Positions 1-9,471 of a DNA stretch of 16,462 bases are shown here, in pieces (positions within the stretch are counted from its first letter, which is position 1; each line of letters begins with the position of its first letter). Location of the stretch: positions 31,555 to 48,016 of the forward strand of contig PLSH01000376.1 in NCBI GenBank assembly GCA_003165095.1, given 5' to 3'. The stretch comes from Acidobacteriaceae bacterium (GTDB lineage Bacteria; Acidobacteriota; Terriglobia; Terriglobales; Acidobacteriaceae). A program made the translations under genes and the position numbers. The notes under the pieces were generated by a model. That model worked only from the letters and a program-made list of their open reading frames with translations. It searched no databases and had not been told where the DNA came from.

Positions 1-3000
1 TGGTGGTCATCATGATGGGCCGGAATCGCAGCAGGCTGGCTTCGTAAATGGCTTCGGTCGCGGTCTTGCCGTGTTCGCGCTCGGCTTCGAGCGCGAAGTC
101 AACAATCAGAATGCCGTTCTTCTTGACGATGCCGATGAGCAGAATGATGCCGATAATGCCGACCACGCTGAGGTCCTGGTGGAAAAGCATGAGGGCCAGC
201 AGCGCGCCGACACCGGCGGAGGGCAAAGTGGAAAGAATGGTGATGGGGTGGATGAAGCTTTCGTAGAGAACGCCGAGGACAATATAAACGGTGACCAGGG
301 CGGCAAGGATCAAGAGAACTTCGTTGGAGAGCGAATTGTGAAAAGATGCAGCGGTGCCCTGAAAGTCGGACTGCAGGCTGGCCGGGAAGTGGAGATTCGT
401 GGCCGTTTTCTCAATGTCTTCAATGGCCGTGCCAAGCGATCCGTTTGGAGACAAATTGAAGGAGACGGTGACGGAAGGGAACTGTCCCTGGTGATTGATG
501 GAGAGAGCTTCAGTAATTCGCGAAGCGTGAGTAAATGCGCCCAGGGGGATGGCGTTGGAGCCAACCGAGGCGATGGAGGTATTGGGCGTGGTCCCCGAAG
601 CGGTGCCGCCGCTCACTGAGCTTCCTGAAGAACTGGTGGTTCCGGCCAGCACCGTAGCCGGCGCGGTGACAACCTCGGAAGACGGCGTGTAGCGCACCGA
701 ACTGGTGAGGGCATTGGAGCCGGCCGACGCGGAGGCTGAGGAGGAATAGGATGAGGACGCGCCGGCTCCGCTGGCTCCCGAAGAAGCGCTGGACTGGATG
801 TAGAGGTCGCTAAGATTGGCGGGATTCTGCTGCCATTCGGGCGAGGTTTCCAGGATGACGTGGTATTGGTTGAGCTGCGTGTAGAGCGTGTTGATTTGGC
901 GCTGGCCGTAGGCGTCGTAGAGAGTGTTGTCAATGGTGGTGGGAGCAATGCCCAGACGCGAAGCGGTGACGCGGTCGATTTCGAGTTGAATGGCGCGGGC
1001 GCCGGTCTGCTGATCGGTGGCCACGTCTTCGAGTTCGGGGATTTTCTCGAGCTGGGCCACGAACTTGTCGGTCCACTCGTTCAGTTCGTCGGTGTCGGGG
1101 TCTTCCAGCGTGTACTGATACTGGGTGCGGCTGACGCGGTCATCCACTGTGATGTCTTGAACGGGTTGCATGTAAAGGTGCATTCCGTGCACCTGCTGCA
1201 GGTTGTTTTGCAGGCGGCGGATCACGTCGGAAGCGCTCATATGGCGCTGATCGAGCGGCTTGAGGTTGATGGAAACGCGGCCGCTGTTCAGCGTGGTGTT
1301 GATGCCGTCGGCGCCGATGAACGAAGACAGGCTTTCGACGGCGGGATCCTGGAGGATGATCTTCGCCAGTTCCCGCTGCTTGGAGGCCATGGCGGGGTAG
1401 GAAATGGACTGGTTGGCCTGCGAGATGCCTTGAATCACGCCGGTATCCTGTACCGGGAAAAAGCCTTTGGGAATGATGATGTAAAGAACGACAGTAAGAA
1501 CCAGGGTGGCGACGGCAATGAGCAAAGTAAATGTCTGGTAACGAAGCACCACCCGGAGCGTGCGCCCATAGAAGGCGATCATGCTTTCGAACATGTGCTC
1601 GGAAAGGCGATAGAAGCGGCCCTGCTTCTCCTCCGGATCGTGGCGAAGGATGCGCGAGCACATCATGGGGGTGAGAGTCAGCGAGACTACCGCGGAGATG
1701 ATGATGGTGACGGCCAGCGTGACCGCGAACTCGCGGAAGAGACGGCCGACGACGTCGCCCATGAAAAGCAGAGGGATGAGCACGGCGATGAGCGAGACGG
1801 TCAGCGAAACGATGGTGAAGCCGATCTGGCCGGCTCCGGCAAGCGCGGCTTCAAGCGGCGGCATCCCCTCCTCAAGGTAGCGGCTGATGTTCTCGATCAT
1901 CACGATGGCGTCGTCGACCACGAAGCCGGTGGAGATGGTGAGCGCCATCAGCGACAGGTTGTCGAGCGAGTAGCCAAGCAGATACATCACTCCAAAGGTG
2001 CCGATGAGCGAGAGCGGGACGGCAATGGAGGGAATGATGGTGGCGCGAAGGCTGCGCAGGAACAGAAAGATGACCATTACCACCAGGCCGATGGTCAGCA
2101 ACAGCTCGAATTCCACATCGTTGACCGAGGCCTGAATGCTCGTGGTCATGTCAGTGAGCGTGGTGACCTTTATGGATGCGGGGAGGTTGGTCTCCAACTG
2201 CGGCAGCACCTTCTGGATGCTTTTCACGACGGCGATGGTGTTGGCGCCTGGCTGGCGCTGGATGTTGAGAATGACCGCGGGAGTCTGATTCATCCATGCG
2301 GCCTGCTTGGTGTTCTCAACGCCGTTGACGACGTTGGCGACATCCTTCACCAGGACCGGCGCGCCGTTGGAGTAGGAAATGACCAGGTTCTTGTACTGGT
2401 TGGCTTCAGTGATCTGGTCGTTGGCGTCGATCTGGTAGTCCTGGCGGGGCCCATCGAAGTTGCCCTTGGCGGAATTGACGCTGGCCTGTGTGAGGGCAGT
2501 CCGCACATCCTCCATATTGAGGCCGTAGGAAGAGAGCTGGACGGGATTGACCTGAATGCGGACGGCGGGCTTCTGTCCGCCGCTGATGCTGACCAGTCCC
2601 ACGCCGTTCAACTGGGAGAGCCGGGGCGCCAGGCGGGTGTCGACCATATCCTCGACCTGCGAAAGAGGGATGGTGTCGGAAGTGATGGCCAGGGTGAGGA
2701 CGGGCGCGTCGGCAGGATTGGTCTTGTTATAGACGGGCGGCACGGGCAGGTCGGAGGGCAGGAAGGACTGGCCGCCGTTGATCGCCGACTGAACTTCTTC
2801 CTCGGCGACATCGAGGCCCAGAGAGAGATTGAACTGAAGCACGATGACCGACACGCCACCGGCGCTGGTGGAGGTCATCTGGCTCAGCCCCTGCATCTGG
2901 CCGAATTGACGCTCGAGGGGCGCGGTTACGGTGGTGGCCATCACATCGGGGCTGGCGCCGGGATAGAACGTGAGCACCTGGATGGTCGGATAGTCGACCT

Positions 3001-3115
3001 CAGGAAGCGCCGAAACCGGCAACTGCGTGTAAGCGACGATGCCAGCCAGCAGAATTGCAGCCATCAACAGCGACGTAGCAACCGGCCGCAGGATGAATGG
3101 GCGAGACGGACTCAT
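1..3115 (-). CDS. RND multidrug efflux permease, MdtB/MdtC-like (3' end beyond window)
   Basis: Inner-membrane proton-driven drug exporter of the HAE1/RND family, expected to work with the adjacent adaptor and an outer-membrane channel not seen here. Translating the minus strand from 3115 gives 1038 residues with no stop before the left edge. The N-terminus begins [19 protein letters not shown], the usual first transmembrane helix; a Pro/Gly-rich porter start ([11 protein letters not shown]) follows. TM4 carries VVDDAIV with D401/D402, equivalent to the proton-relay Asp pair of AcrB. TM10 carries GIVKKNG, with K999 equivalent to AcrB K940. Motifs throughout fit MdtB/MdtC better than AcrB. The ATG overlaps the stop of the upstream adaptor (ATGA), so translation is probably coupled. 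Oddity: residues about 775-855 form a Ser-rich insertion (28 Ser in 81) where MdtB/C have only a short loop. Whether it is MdtB or MdtC cannot be decided; a second permease may lie further left. Confidence 0.95.
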   Translation of the reverse strand, partial: MSPSRPFILRPVATSLLMAAILLAGIVAYTQLPVSALPEVDYPTIQVLTFYPGASPDVMATTVTAPLERQFGQMQGLSQMTSTSAGGVSVIVLQFNLSLGLDVAEEEVQSAINGGQSFLPSDLPVPPVYNKTNPADAPVLTLAITSDTIPLSQVEDMVDTRLAPRLSQLNGVGLVSISGGQKPAVRIQVNPVQLSSYGLNMEDVRTALTQASVNSAKGNFDGPRQDYQIDANDQITEANQYKNLVISYSNGAPVLVKDVANVVNGVENTKQAAWMNQTPAVILNIQRQPGANTIAVVKSIQKVLPQLETNLPASIKVTTLTDMTTSIQASVNDVEFELLLTIGLVVMVIFLFLRSLRATIIPSIAVPLSLIGTFGVMYLLGYSLDNLSLMALTISTGFVVDDAIVMIENISRYLEEGMPPLEAALAGAGQIGFTIVSLTVSLIAVLIPLLFMGDVVGRLFREFAVTLAVTIIISAVVSLTLTPMMCSRILRHDPEEKQGRFYRLSEHMFESMIAFYGRTLRVVLRYQTFTLLIAVATLVLTVVLYIIIPKGFFPVQDTGVIQGISQANQSISYPAMASKQRELAKIILQDPAVESLSSFIGADGINTTLNSGRVSINLKPLDQRHMSASDVIRRLQNNLQQVHGMHLYMQPVQDITVDDRVSRTQYQYTLEDPDTDELNEWTDKFVAQLEKIPELEDVATDQQTGARAIQLEIDRVTASRLGIAPTTIDNTLYDAYGQRQINTLYTQLNQYHVILETSPEWQQNPANLSDLYIQSSASSGASGAGASSSYSSSASASAGSNALTSSVRYTPSSEVVTAPATVLAGTTSSSGSSVSGGTASGTTPNTSIASVGSNAIPLGAFTHASRITEALSINHQGQFPSVTVSFNLSPNGSLGTAIEDIEKTATNLHFPASLQSDFQGTAASFHNSLSNEVLLILAALVTVYIVLGVLYESFIHPITILSTLPSAGVGALLALMLFHQDLSVVGIIGIILLIGIVKKNGILIVDFALEAEREHGKTATEAIYEASLLRFRPIMMTT

Positions 3116-4338
3116 GGGACATTGTCCTCGGTGTCGTCGGAGGATGGCAGCTTGACCTTGGACTGGAAGACCTGTGAATTGTCGACCAGTTTCTGAAAGC
3201 TGCTGTTGGCTACGATCGTTCCGGGATTGATGCCCGTAACCACGGTGTTGCCTTTATCCGAGATGCCCGACTTGACGTTTTGCATCTTCGCGTGGCCGCT
3301 CTGAATGACATAGACGAAGTCGATGGCGCCATTGTGTTGAATGGTGGAGGACGGAATCAAGGTCTGGTTTTCAAGGGTGTTGACCAGAAGCCGCGTATTG
3401 ACGAACTGGTTGGGAAAGAGCAGCCCTTTGGAGTTATCGAATTGTGCGCGAAGCTTGACCGTGCCGGTAGTGGTGTCGATCTGGTTGTCGACAGTGATGA
3501 GCTTGCCGGTGCCGAGCAGCGTCTGCTGGGTGCGGTCATAAGACTGCACGGGAAGGGCTTTGCCGCCGCGCGTCTGTTGCAGCACCTGGGGCAGGCTGTC
3601 TTCAGGCAGGGTGAAAACCACGGTGATGGGCGATGTTTGCGCGACCACCACCAGCGTGGTGGTGGAGTTGGCGGTGACCAGGTTGCCGGGGTCCGCCAGG
3701 CGCAGCCCGACGTGCCCGTCAATGGGTGAAGCGATATGGCAAAAGGACAGTTCCACCTGGTCGTACTGGACCGTTCCCTGGTCGTTCTTGACAGTTCCCT
3801 GGTCCTGAAGCACCTGTTTTTCCTGATCCTCGAGCGTCTGGCGGGGGATAGCGTTCTTGGCCCACGCCTCCTTGTAGCGGTCGAGATCCATCTGCGCCTC
3901 GGCCAGCATGCTCTGATCGCGTTCGAGAGCGCCCTGCGCCTGGGCGAGTTGGGCCGCGTAGGGCCGGGGATCGATGTCGATCAGCGAATCGCCCTTGTGG
4001 ACGAATTGCCCCTCACGGTAGTGCACCGCGGTAATAACGCCGGTGACCTGCGAGGTGACGGCGTCAGTGTAGACAGGGGTGACCGTACCGATGGCGTCAA
4101 GATAGACGCCGATGCTGCCCTTGGTGGCCGTCGCGTAGGTGACCGGCACGGGTCCGGTCATGGCGCGGCGTCCCGCTCCGGAGACGGCCTGCTGGCTTTG
4201 ATTGTGCTGCCGGTATACCCAGTAAAACAGGAGTCCGAACAGCAGGAGGATGATTGCCCAAATCCACCAATGGCGCCTTTTTTTTGCGGGTTCGGATGGT
4301 TTGTTTGCCGCTTGCGAAACATACGGAGATTGATCCAT
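3112..4338 (-). CDS. mdtA: RND efflux periplasmic adaptor (membrane fusion protein), MdtA-like
   Basis: 408-residue HlyD/MFP-family adaptor linking the RND permease to an outer-membrane channel. A basic cytoplasmic start (residues 1-23) is followed by one membrane anchor at about 24-42 ([17 protein letters not shown]), with no lipobox, as in MdtA rather than AcrA. Residues about 92-125 are the biotinyl-lipoyl half motif ([24 protein letters not shown]). Residues about 127-185 are the alpha-hairpin ([11 protein letters not shown] and related heptads). The second lipoyl half ([16 protein letters not shown]) and the beta-barrel stretch ([24 protein letters not shown]) follow; these match E. coli MdtA closely. 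The ATG at 4338 has a purine-rich upstream stretch (AAGAGAAGA) as a modest ribosome site. The TGA overlaps the permease ATG by 4 bp, so this is the first gene of an mdtABC-like operon. No local regulator gene is visible. Confidence 0.93.
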   Translation of the reverse strand: MDQSPYVSQAANKPSEPAKKRRHWWIWAIILLLFGLLFYWVYRQHNQSQQAVSGAGRRAMTGPVPVTYATATKGSIGVYLDAIGTVTPVYTDAVTSQVTGVITAVHYREGQFVHKGDSLIDIDPRPYAAQLAQAQGALERDQSMLAEAQMDLDRYKEAWAKNAIPRQTLEDQEKQVLQDQGTVKNDQGTVQYDQVELSFCHIASPIDGHVGLRLADPGNLVTANSTTTLVVVAQTSPITVVFTLPEDSLPQVLQQTRGGKALPVQSYDRTQQTLLGTGKLITVDNQIDTTTGTVKLRAQFDNSKGLLFPNQFVNTRLLVNTLENQTLIPSSTIQHNGAIDFVYVIQSGHAKMQNVKSGISDKGNTVVTGINPGTIVANSSFQKLVDNSQVFQSKVKLPSSDDTEDNVP

Positions 4339-4517
4339 ATTCTTCTCTTATGTCCAGTTGCGGACCTGTGATTTGTCAGAAGTGCATATCTTAATCCAAA
4401 TCACTGGCCGAAGGATGTGAGCGTGCATCGTTATCGCCATGCGGCTGAACCTTTACGAAAAGCCGCGAGCCGGTACCTGAAGTGTGGACAGGGATGGACT
4501 CTAGCGGGACACCTCCG

Positions 4518-4533
4518 TCGAATCGCGAGTCGA
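4518..4533. promoter_or_regulatory. 16-bp near-perfect palindrome, possible operator
   Basis: The sequence TCGAATCGCGAGTCGA is self-complementary at 14 of 16 positions, centred on TCGCGA with TCGA arms. It lies about 180 bp upstream of the adaptor start. Efflux operons are often controlled by dimeric repressors of the TetR or MarR type that bind such dyads, but no regulator gene is present here and the distance is large. The operator role is inference. Confidence 0.25.
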
Positions 4534-4829
4534 TCCCAAATGCACACACAAGTTCTTTTCTTTCATTGACGGCGAAAAGACGTAAATAGTTGCATGAAAG
4601 GGAACCGAAAACGAGGCGAACCGCAGCCTTTGAGGGGTGAGCCGACCGGCGCGGCCGCAGCTACGCCATTTCCGCATGTCTTTCCAGGCAAATGTAACTG
4701 CAGAAAGGAGTTGCGGCGAGTGCGTCCGAAGGCATTTTGAGCCGGGACGGCGGCCCGGAGGTGATGGCTCCGAAACATTTGGGGCCTGGTGCTCACGAAG
4801 GCCGGATTTAGCGCTCTCTGCCTCGCCGG

Positions 4830-4848
4830 GGCCGGATTCCTGCCGGCC
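4830..4848. other. GC-rich hairpin (GGCCGG / CCGGCC)
   Basis: Six perfect GC pairs, GGCCGG at 4830-4835 and CCGGCC at 4843-4848, with a 7-nt loop. It lies about 70 bp beyond the stop of the leftward beta-helix/propeller gene. There is no T-run next to it on either strand, so it is not a clear intrinsic terminator. It may simply slow the transcript end or be chance in GC-rich DNA. Confidence 0.25.
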
Positions 4849-4917
4849 TGTGCCTGGTGGGCGCAGCGATCCGATCGGGCGGTCTGGCAGGCTGCGGAAA
4901 AATTAAAGTCTTGAAGC

Positions 4918-7900
4918 TCACTCCTTGCCGCGAACCTTTACCGCGAAGAGTTCATGGTGGGCGAGGATGAACAGCGTCCGATGATCGGCGCCGCCGAAAA
5001 CAATGTCGATGGGACGCTCGGGAACATCGATCCTTCCGATCTGTTTGCCGGAGGGGTTGTAGACGAAGATCTGGCCATTCGCAACGTACACGTTGCCATT
5101 GCCGTCGACAGCGACACTCTCTCCGCCCCGTTCGGAGAAGGGTTGCAGATGGCTGAGCGTGCCGTCGGCATCGACGACGGCGCGGTAGGTGCGATCCTCC
5201 GACTCACTGCTGATATAAATCTGTTTTCCGGGCAACGCGCCAATGAAGCCGTAGGTATCAAGGTTGTCAGAGAAGCGCCAGCCGGTATAGTCCGGCGGGC
5301 CTTGCTGAAAGACGCGGCCCGCGGGCAGGAACACGCTGCCGTCGGGCGAGACATACTCCTTTGCCTTGGGGACGGTCATATCCTGGGCAAACATCTCTTT
5401 GAGTGTGGTGTATGTGAAGGTGTTGAAGTCGAGCTGGTTGGCGAATTCGCCATTGTTCCACACATTGCCCGGCAGGATGGCCGCCGCGCCTGGATGCGGC
5501 TCGGTATTCTGCGGCGTGAGCACAGTAACCCGATCGTTCGGCGAGCCGGGACGGAAGGAATAGACGGTTCCTTGCGGGCCATCGGACGAGGTGACCAGCA
5601 AATCGCCCGATTTGTCGAAGGCGAGATTGACAGGGTCGAGGGGATTGTCGCATTCGATGGTGAGGCCCTCGGCCTGCGACCAGCCGAAGATGCGCTGTTG
5701 ATGGTGATCGACGAAGTAGAGCTTTCCGGAAGAGTCCACGGCCGCGCCGGAGATGGAAAAGAATCCGCCTTCGAGCTTTTCGACCTTGGCGCCCGGCGCC
5801 AGCACGGCAGATGAATCGGCTGGCGCCGGCTTAGGCGGAGCGGCGGGGATGTCGAGCACGGCGAACTCCCGCTCGCGGACCGCCAGATGATGCGTCCTAT
5901 CTTCGATTGCGTTTTCGTAAGGGTATTTGCTGGCGCGCAGAAACGTTCCGCAACCATTTTCATCGCAGATGCCGTAGCCGCTCTCGGCGTTCACATGCAC
6001 ATTGCGGAAATGGATGGCGCTGGAGTTGTAGAGACGCACGGCGGCAGGGAAGGGCGCGTGAGAGCGAGTTACGCGGTAGCCGTGATAGTTGGCGACGGTG
6101 ATGTTTTTCGACCAGTCGAATTCGAGCGAGACCGATTCCGGGCTTTCGGCAGCTTCTTCCTCGGTTTGCGGCGCGTTGAGATCCCAATTCTCTACGTGAT
6201 CGAATTTGATCTCGCTGCGGACGTGGTGCTCGTTTGAAAGCTCATAGACGTGGCCGGGTGTCTTGGTATCTGAAACAAGGAATCCCGCCTGGGCAAAGGT
6301 ATTCGGAGTCCAGATGTCGGCGAACGTGCCTCCGCCGCCCTCGGTGACCCACAAGCTGGGATACTGGCCGTCCCAGCGCATGTGCGAATTGGCGCCGGCA
6401 GTTCTGCTGTTGTTCAGTGCGAGGCCGCCGCCATGACCGCCCAGAAAACGCACATCGTCCACCAGCGAGTCTGCTCCCGCTTTCCATAGCACCGCGACCG
6501 CGCGCGCATTGGTTCCTCCGGCAAAGACTCCAAAGCCACTGATGATGTTGGAGCCGCCCGCGGGCGCAGAGAGGACGGCCCTGGGCGCGCCCACTCCCTG
6601 GTAGCCGGGTGTGGAGTCGGGCAGATCGATTTGCGTCAACGTGGGATGCAATCCGATCAGAACCGTGTCCGGTTCCAACATGAGCGTGTCGCTTACGGCG
6701 TATTGGCCGCTGGGAAAATAGAGCACGCGGTGCGTGTCGATGGCTTTTTGAATCGCGGCCGTGTCGTCGGTGACGCCGTCGCCCTGAACGCCGAGGGTAT
6801 GGACGTTGACCCATTCCTCAGCAGGCGGCAGCGGGCGAATGGCCGGCGGCAGCGGCGCGGGCAGTGTGCTCAGCGGCGTAACGTCATACCGCATGCCGAT
6901 TTCGCCCATCATGCCTTCGCCGGGCACGATGAGCCCATAGCTGAAACTATTGACCGCGTAGGCCGCGCCCTTGCCGGGCACTGTCTTTCCGCTCTCGCGG
7001 AACAGGGCAAAGACCGGCACGCCATTCAAAACGGCATTCTCAAACCCAATCTCGGTAAGAGGGCTTTTTTCGTTGCTGATGATGACGGCGGCTTTGGAGA
7101 TTTGTTCGAATCGGCAATCCTTGACCCACAATTCGTCGGAATAGCGCGGGTCGATGTCGATGGCGGTGGGCAGGTTGCGGAAGGTGTCGCGGATGAGGGT
7201 GAGGCCGGCCTCATGCTCGCGAATCGCCGCTTCGCGCTGACCTTCAAAGGTCGAATCGATGAGCGTGTACTGCCAGGCGGGCGAGGTCTTGTCGGTGAGG
7301 ATCCCGTAGCGTCCGCCATAGAAGCGCAGATCCTCGGCTTCGTTTCCGATCTCAGTGAGGGCAGCGAGGCCGGAGCCGATGTGGAAGTCCATGTGGCTGA
7401 GATAGGCGTGCTGGGCGGCGTGAAAACGGATGGCGATGGCAGCCGGATTGCCATCGCCGATCTCAAAGTCGATGTTGCTCATGGCCGAATAGAAGGTGCT
7501 GGGAGTGGCGTCGGGGATGGCATCGTTCGGCGGCACGGTTCCCGGCGGCGGGAAGGGCACGCGGCCGGTCAATTCGCCGGGATGGTAGCCGGTGAAGATC
7601 ACCATGTCGCCCACGCCTTTTTGAAATCCCGGTGTGCTGGTGGCGAGGACAAATACGGGGCGCGTGACGCCGAATCCGATGACGCGTACGCCGGGCCAGA
7701 CATAGAGGGTGCGCGTGAGCCGATAGCGGCCCGAAGGCACGAACACGATGCCTTCGCGGACTTTGCCGCCCGCTTTGTCAACCGCGGCCTGTAGTGCGGC
7801 GCTATCGTCTGCCGTGCCGTCGCCGTGAGCGCCGAATTCCTGCGCGGTGAGATAGACGGCCCTGGGATCTTCGAGCCGGGTGGTGAAGACAGAAGCTGCC

Positions 7901-7956
7901 AGGGCTGGAAAAGCGAGGCCCGGCAACAACAACGTGAACAGCAGATGTTTTTTCAT
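4918..7956 (-). CDS. Secreted twin beta-helix (pectate-lyase superfamily, GH55-like) protein fused to an SMP-30-like propeller
   Basis: 1012 residues from the preferred ATG at 7956. That Met opens a typical Sec signal peptide (MKKHLLFTLLLPGLAFPALA, cleavage about residue 20) and has GGAG 7 nt upstream; an ATG at 8022 in the same frame would bury the signal, so I rejected it. Two parallel beta-helix domains each begin with the Pectate_lyase_3 hallmark: FGAHGDGTADD at 42-51 and LGVQGDGVTDD at 388-398, followed by VFVPSGRYRL and VLYFPSGQYAV. Such tandem domains are characteristic of GH55 beta-1,3-glucanases. In the second domain SNEHH (E576) and QTEE (E599) are spaced like the conserved EH and QTE residues I recall from GH55 exo-glucanases. 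Residues about 725-1010 form an SMP-30/gluconolactonase-like beta-propeller (AAVDSSGKLYFVD, SVAVDGNGNVYVAN) after a Pro/Ala linker at 704-722. Probable role: extracellular or periplasmic polysaccharide binding or hydrolysis; the substrate is not proven. It is the last gene of the run, 72 bp after the permease. Confidence 0.85.
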   Translation of the reverse strand: MKKHLLFTLLLPGLAFPALAASVFTTRLEDPRAVYLTAQEFGAHGDGTADDSAALQAAVDKAGGKVREGIVFVPSGRYRLTRTLYVWPGVRVIGFGVTRPVFVLATSTPGFQKGVGDMVIFTGYHPGELTGRVPFPPPGTVPPNDAIPDATPSTFYSAMSNIDFEIGDGNPAAIAIRFHAAQHAYLSHMDFHIGSGLAALTEIGNEAEDLRFYGGRYGILTDKTSPAWQYTLIDSTFEGQREAAIREHEAGLTLIRDTFRNLPTAIDIDPRYSDELWVKDCRFEQISKAAVIISNEKSPLTEIGFENAVLNGVPVFALFRESGKTVPGKGAAYAVNSFSYGLIVPGEGMMGEIGMRYDVTPLSTLPAPLPPAIRPLPPAEEWVNVHTLGVQGDGVTDDTAAIQKAIDTHRVLYFPSGQYAVSDTLMLEPDTVLIGLHPTLTQIDLPDSTPGYQGVGAPRAVLSAPAGGSNIISGFGVFAGGTNARAVAVLWKAGADSLVDDVRFLGGHGGGLALNNSRTAGANSHMRWDGQYPSLWVTEGGGGTFADIWTPNTFAQAGFLVSDTKTPGHVYELSNEHHVRSEIKFDHVENWDLNAPQTEEEAAESPESVSLEFDWSKNITVANYHGYRVTRSHAPFPAAVRLYNSSAIHFRNVHVNAESGYGICDENGCGTFLRASKYPYENAIEDRTHHLAVREREFAVLDIPAAPPKPAPADSSAVLAPGAKVEKLEGGFFSISGAAVDSSGKLYFVDHHQQRIFGWSQAEGLTIECDNPLDPVNLAFDKSGDLLVTSSDGPQGTVYSFRPGSPNDRVTVLTPQNTEPHPGAAAILPGNVWNNGEFANQLDFNTFTYTTLKEMFAQDMTVPKAKEYVSPDGSVFLPAGRVFQQGPPDYTGWRFSDNLDTYGFIGALPGKQIYISSESEDRTYRAVVDADGTLSHLQPFSERGGESVAVDGNGNVYVANGQIFVYNPSGKQIGRIDVPERPIDIVFGGADHRTLFILAHHELFAVKVRGKE

Positions 7957-8028
7957 GACAGCGCTCCGGCGAACGGCGGTTCTGCAATGAATCGAAGCAG
8001 GAATCCAAGATGCCGATCCCATCCGAAT

Positions 8029-9432
8029 TTAACACTCTGAACGGGAATGCTGCTTGAAACGGGCAACCAGAAATACGACCACGCCGGCGCCGATCAGGAC
8101 CATGGTTCCTCCCACGATTTTTGCGACGGCAAGAGTTGGGTTGGGATCGTCTCCAGAGGGAACCACTGCGAGTGCAATGGTGAGCAAGGTGCTTGTCAAC
8201 CCAATGGCGGCCACGGCAATGGCGACGGGACGACCGCCGGGAACGCGGCGCACATTTTTTTCGGGGTTGCGGCTTTGCACGCGGATCATGGCCGCGAAGA
8301 CAAAGAGGAAGGGAAGAAAGGTGGCGACGACGGCCATGCTGACCAGCACGTCATAGGCGCCGCGCACCGTGGTACCGGCCTGCCCTAAAAAAGCCACGCA
8401 CATTCCGGCAAATCCGTAGCTGGCGATGGCCACCCAGGGAGTGCGAAAACGGGAGTGAATTTTTCCGAAGGCCGAAGGCAGGTAATGATGGATGCCGGCG
8501 ACGAAGGGCAGGCGCGAGGTGGACGACAGGGCAGCTGCCGCTCCTCCGACGCCGTTCAAACCCACGAGCAGGGCGACAGGGGCGAGCAGCCAGGCAACAC
8601 CCAGGCGGGTGCTGAGAGCGCGGATGCCGTCCACAAATCCATCCGGGCCGCCCACAGCCTGGCTGGGCAGCGCGATCAGCAGGGAGGCGGTTCCGGCCAG
8701 ATAACCGATGGCGAGCACAGCGCCGCCGGCCAGGATGGCATAGGGGATGACGCGACGTGGATTACGGATCTCATCGCCCATTGCGGATCCGGATTCCACG
8801 CCGACGAAGGCAAAGAATACGGTGGACCAGAAGATCGCGTTCTTAAGCGACCAATGCGGCGCGAGACTGGCGGCAGTGAGGTGTGTGGCCGGGCCGAATT
8901 TCCAATATGAAAAGGCGCCCAGCAAAATGACTGCGGACAAGGGGATCAGCGTGCCGAAGGCACACACATTATTCAGCCACTTGCCGGCATTCACGCCGAG
9001 AATGTTAAGCAGTGTAATGATGGCCAGGCAGGCGACCGCGAAGCCGATGTGGTAGTGCGGGCTCACGGCCAGCGCCTGGGCATGGGGGCCAAATGCAAAG
9101 AGCACTGAGGCCGCGGCAAAGTAAAGCACACCGGCAAAGAAAGGAAGGTTGCACATCCAGTAAGTCCAGGCCACAATGAACCCGAAAAAGTTGCCGAAAG
9201 CTTCCTGGGCCCAAATGTAGAGACCGCCCTCTTGCGGATAACGCGAAGAAAGCTCCATGACGCAAGCGGCGAGGGGAATGAAGAAGCAGGTGAGCGCGGC
9301 AATCCAGACGATCAGGATGCTGGGTCCGGCGGCTGCGGCGCTTGCAACCCAGCGGACGCTCAGCGTGCTCACCACGTAGAACAAAGTGAGATCGCGTAAC
9401 CCGATGGTTCGCTTGAGTTCAGGGGAAGGCAT
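8029..9432 (-). CDS. APC-superfamily amino acid/polyamine-type permease
   Basis: 467-residue, strongly hydrophobic integral membrane protein with about 12 predicted helices. Family landmarks: a first-helix region (GLRDLTLFYVVSTL), ELSSRYPQEGGLYIWAQEAFG at 60-80, which is the conserved loop of amino acid-polyamine-organocation carriers, and FAFVGVESGSAMGDEIRNPRR at about 207-227, the TM6 to loop signature. LPFVAGIHHYLPSAFGKIHSRFRTP follows the eighth helix. It is closest in style to the AdiC/GadC/YjeH-like branch; the substrate cannot be read from the sequence. The ATG at 9432 has no good Shine-Dalgarno, so it may depend on coupling with the oxidoreductase gene that ends 39 bp upstream. The stop is TAA. 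An amino acid carrier inside a glycosidase operon is unusual and suggests that the released compound contains an amino group. Confidence 0.88.
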   Translation of the reverse strand: MPSPELKRTIGLRDLTLFYVVSTLSVRWVASAAAAGPSILIVWIAALTCFFIPLAACVMELSSRYPQEGGLYIWAQEAFGNFFGFIVAWTYWMCNLPFFAGVLYFAAASVLFAFGPHAQALAVSPHYHIGFAVACLAIITLLNILGVNAGKWLNNVCAFGTLIPLSAVILLGAFSYWKFGPATHLTAASLAPHWSLKNAIFWSTVFFAFVGVESGSAMGDEIRNPRRVIPYAILAGGAVLAIGYLAGTASLLIALPSQAVGGPDGFVDGIRALSTRLGVAWLLAPVALLVGLNGVGGAAAALSSTSRLPFVAGIHHYLPSAFGKIHSRFRTPWVAIASYGFAGMCVAFLGQAGTTVRGAYDVLVSMAVVATFLPFLFVFAAMIRVQSRNPEKNVRRVPGGRPVAIAVAAIGLTSTLLTIALAVVPSGDDPNPTLAVAKIVGGTMVLIGAGVVVFLVARFKQHSRSEC

Positions 9433-9471
9433 GTAGGGCGGAGAATAGCAGAATCAAAGAGGCAGTGAAAA

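Larger units (their letters stand above)
4339..4917. other. Intergenic region upstream of the efflux operon
   Basis: About 580 bp with no convincing gene. Since the glycosidase operon ends at 4918 and the efflux genes start at 4338, both leftward, this stretch should hold the 3' end of the former transcript and the promoter of the latter. I found no strong sigma-70 promoter. It contains a 16-bp palindrome (4518-4533) and a GC hairpin (4830-4848). The minus strand has a long open frame ending at 4391, but it lacks an ATG, and its codon use is unlike the neighbouring genes. Confidence 0.6.

Noticed and set aside
860..3196. 778-codon open frame on the plus strand
   Set aside because: It lies entirely antisense to the RND permease and the end of the adaptor gene. 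Its product is a His/Asp/Gly-rich sequence without family resemblance, a known by-product of GC-rich codon bias.
4391..4665. Minus-strand open frame ending at TAA 4391 just upstream of mdtA
   Set aside because: About 90 open codons without an ATG, mixed third-base composition unlike the neighbours, and no family I recognise. It could be a gene remnant, but the evidence is too thin.
4637..4906. 89-codon plus-strand frame in the intergenic region
   Set aside because: Arg/Pro/Ser-rich product with no motifs and no ribosome site; it looks like GC-rich noise.
4885..4917. T-rich stretch after the beta-helix gene as an intrinsic terminator
   Set aside because: The minus strand has TTTAATTTTT but no stable hairpin directly before it.
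4954..5814. 286-codon plus-strand frame inside the beta-helix/propeller gene
   Set aside because: Antisense shadow of the leftward gene, whose domains are recognisable throughout. The same applies to 6631-7794 and 9547-10353.
7957..8022. Upstream in-frame ATG for the beta-helix gene
   Set aside because: It adds 22 residues before a perfect signal peptide, while the ATG at 7956 has a well-placed GGAG.
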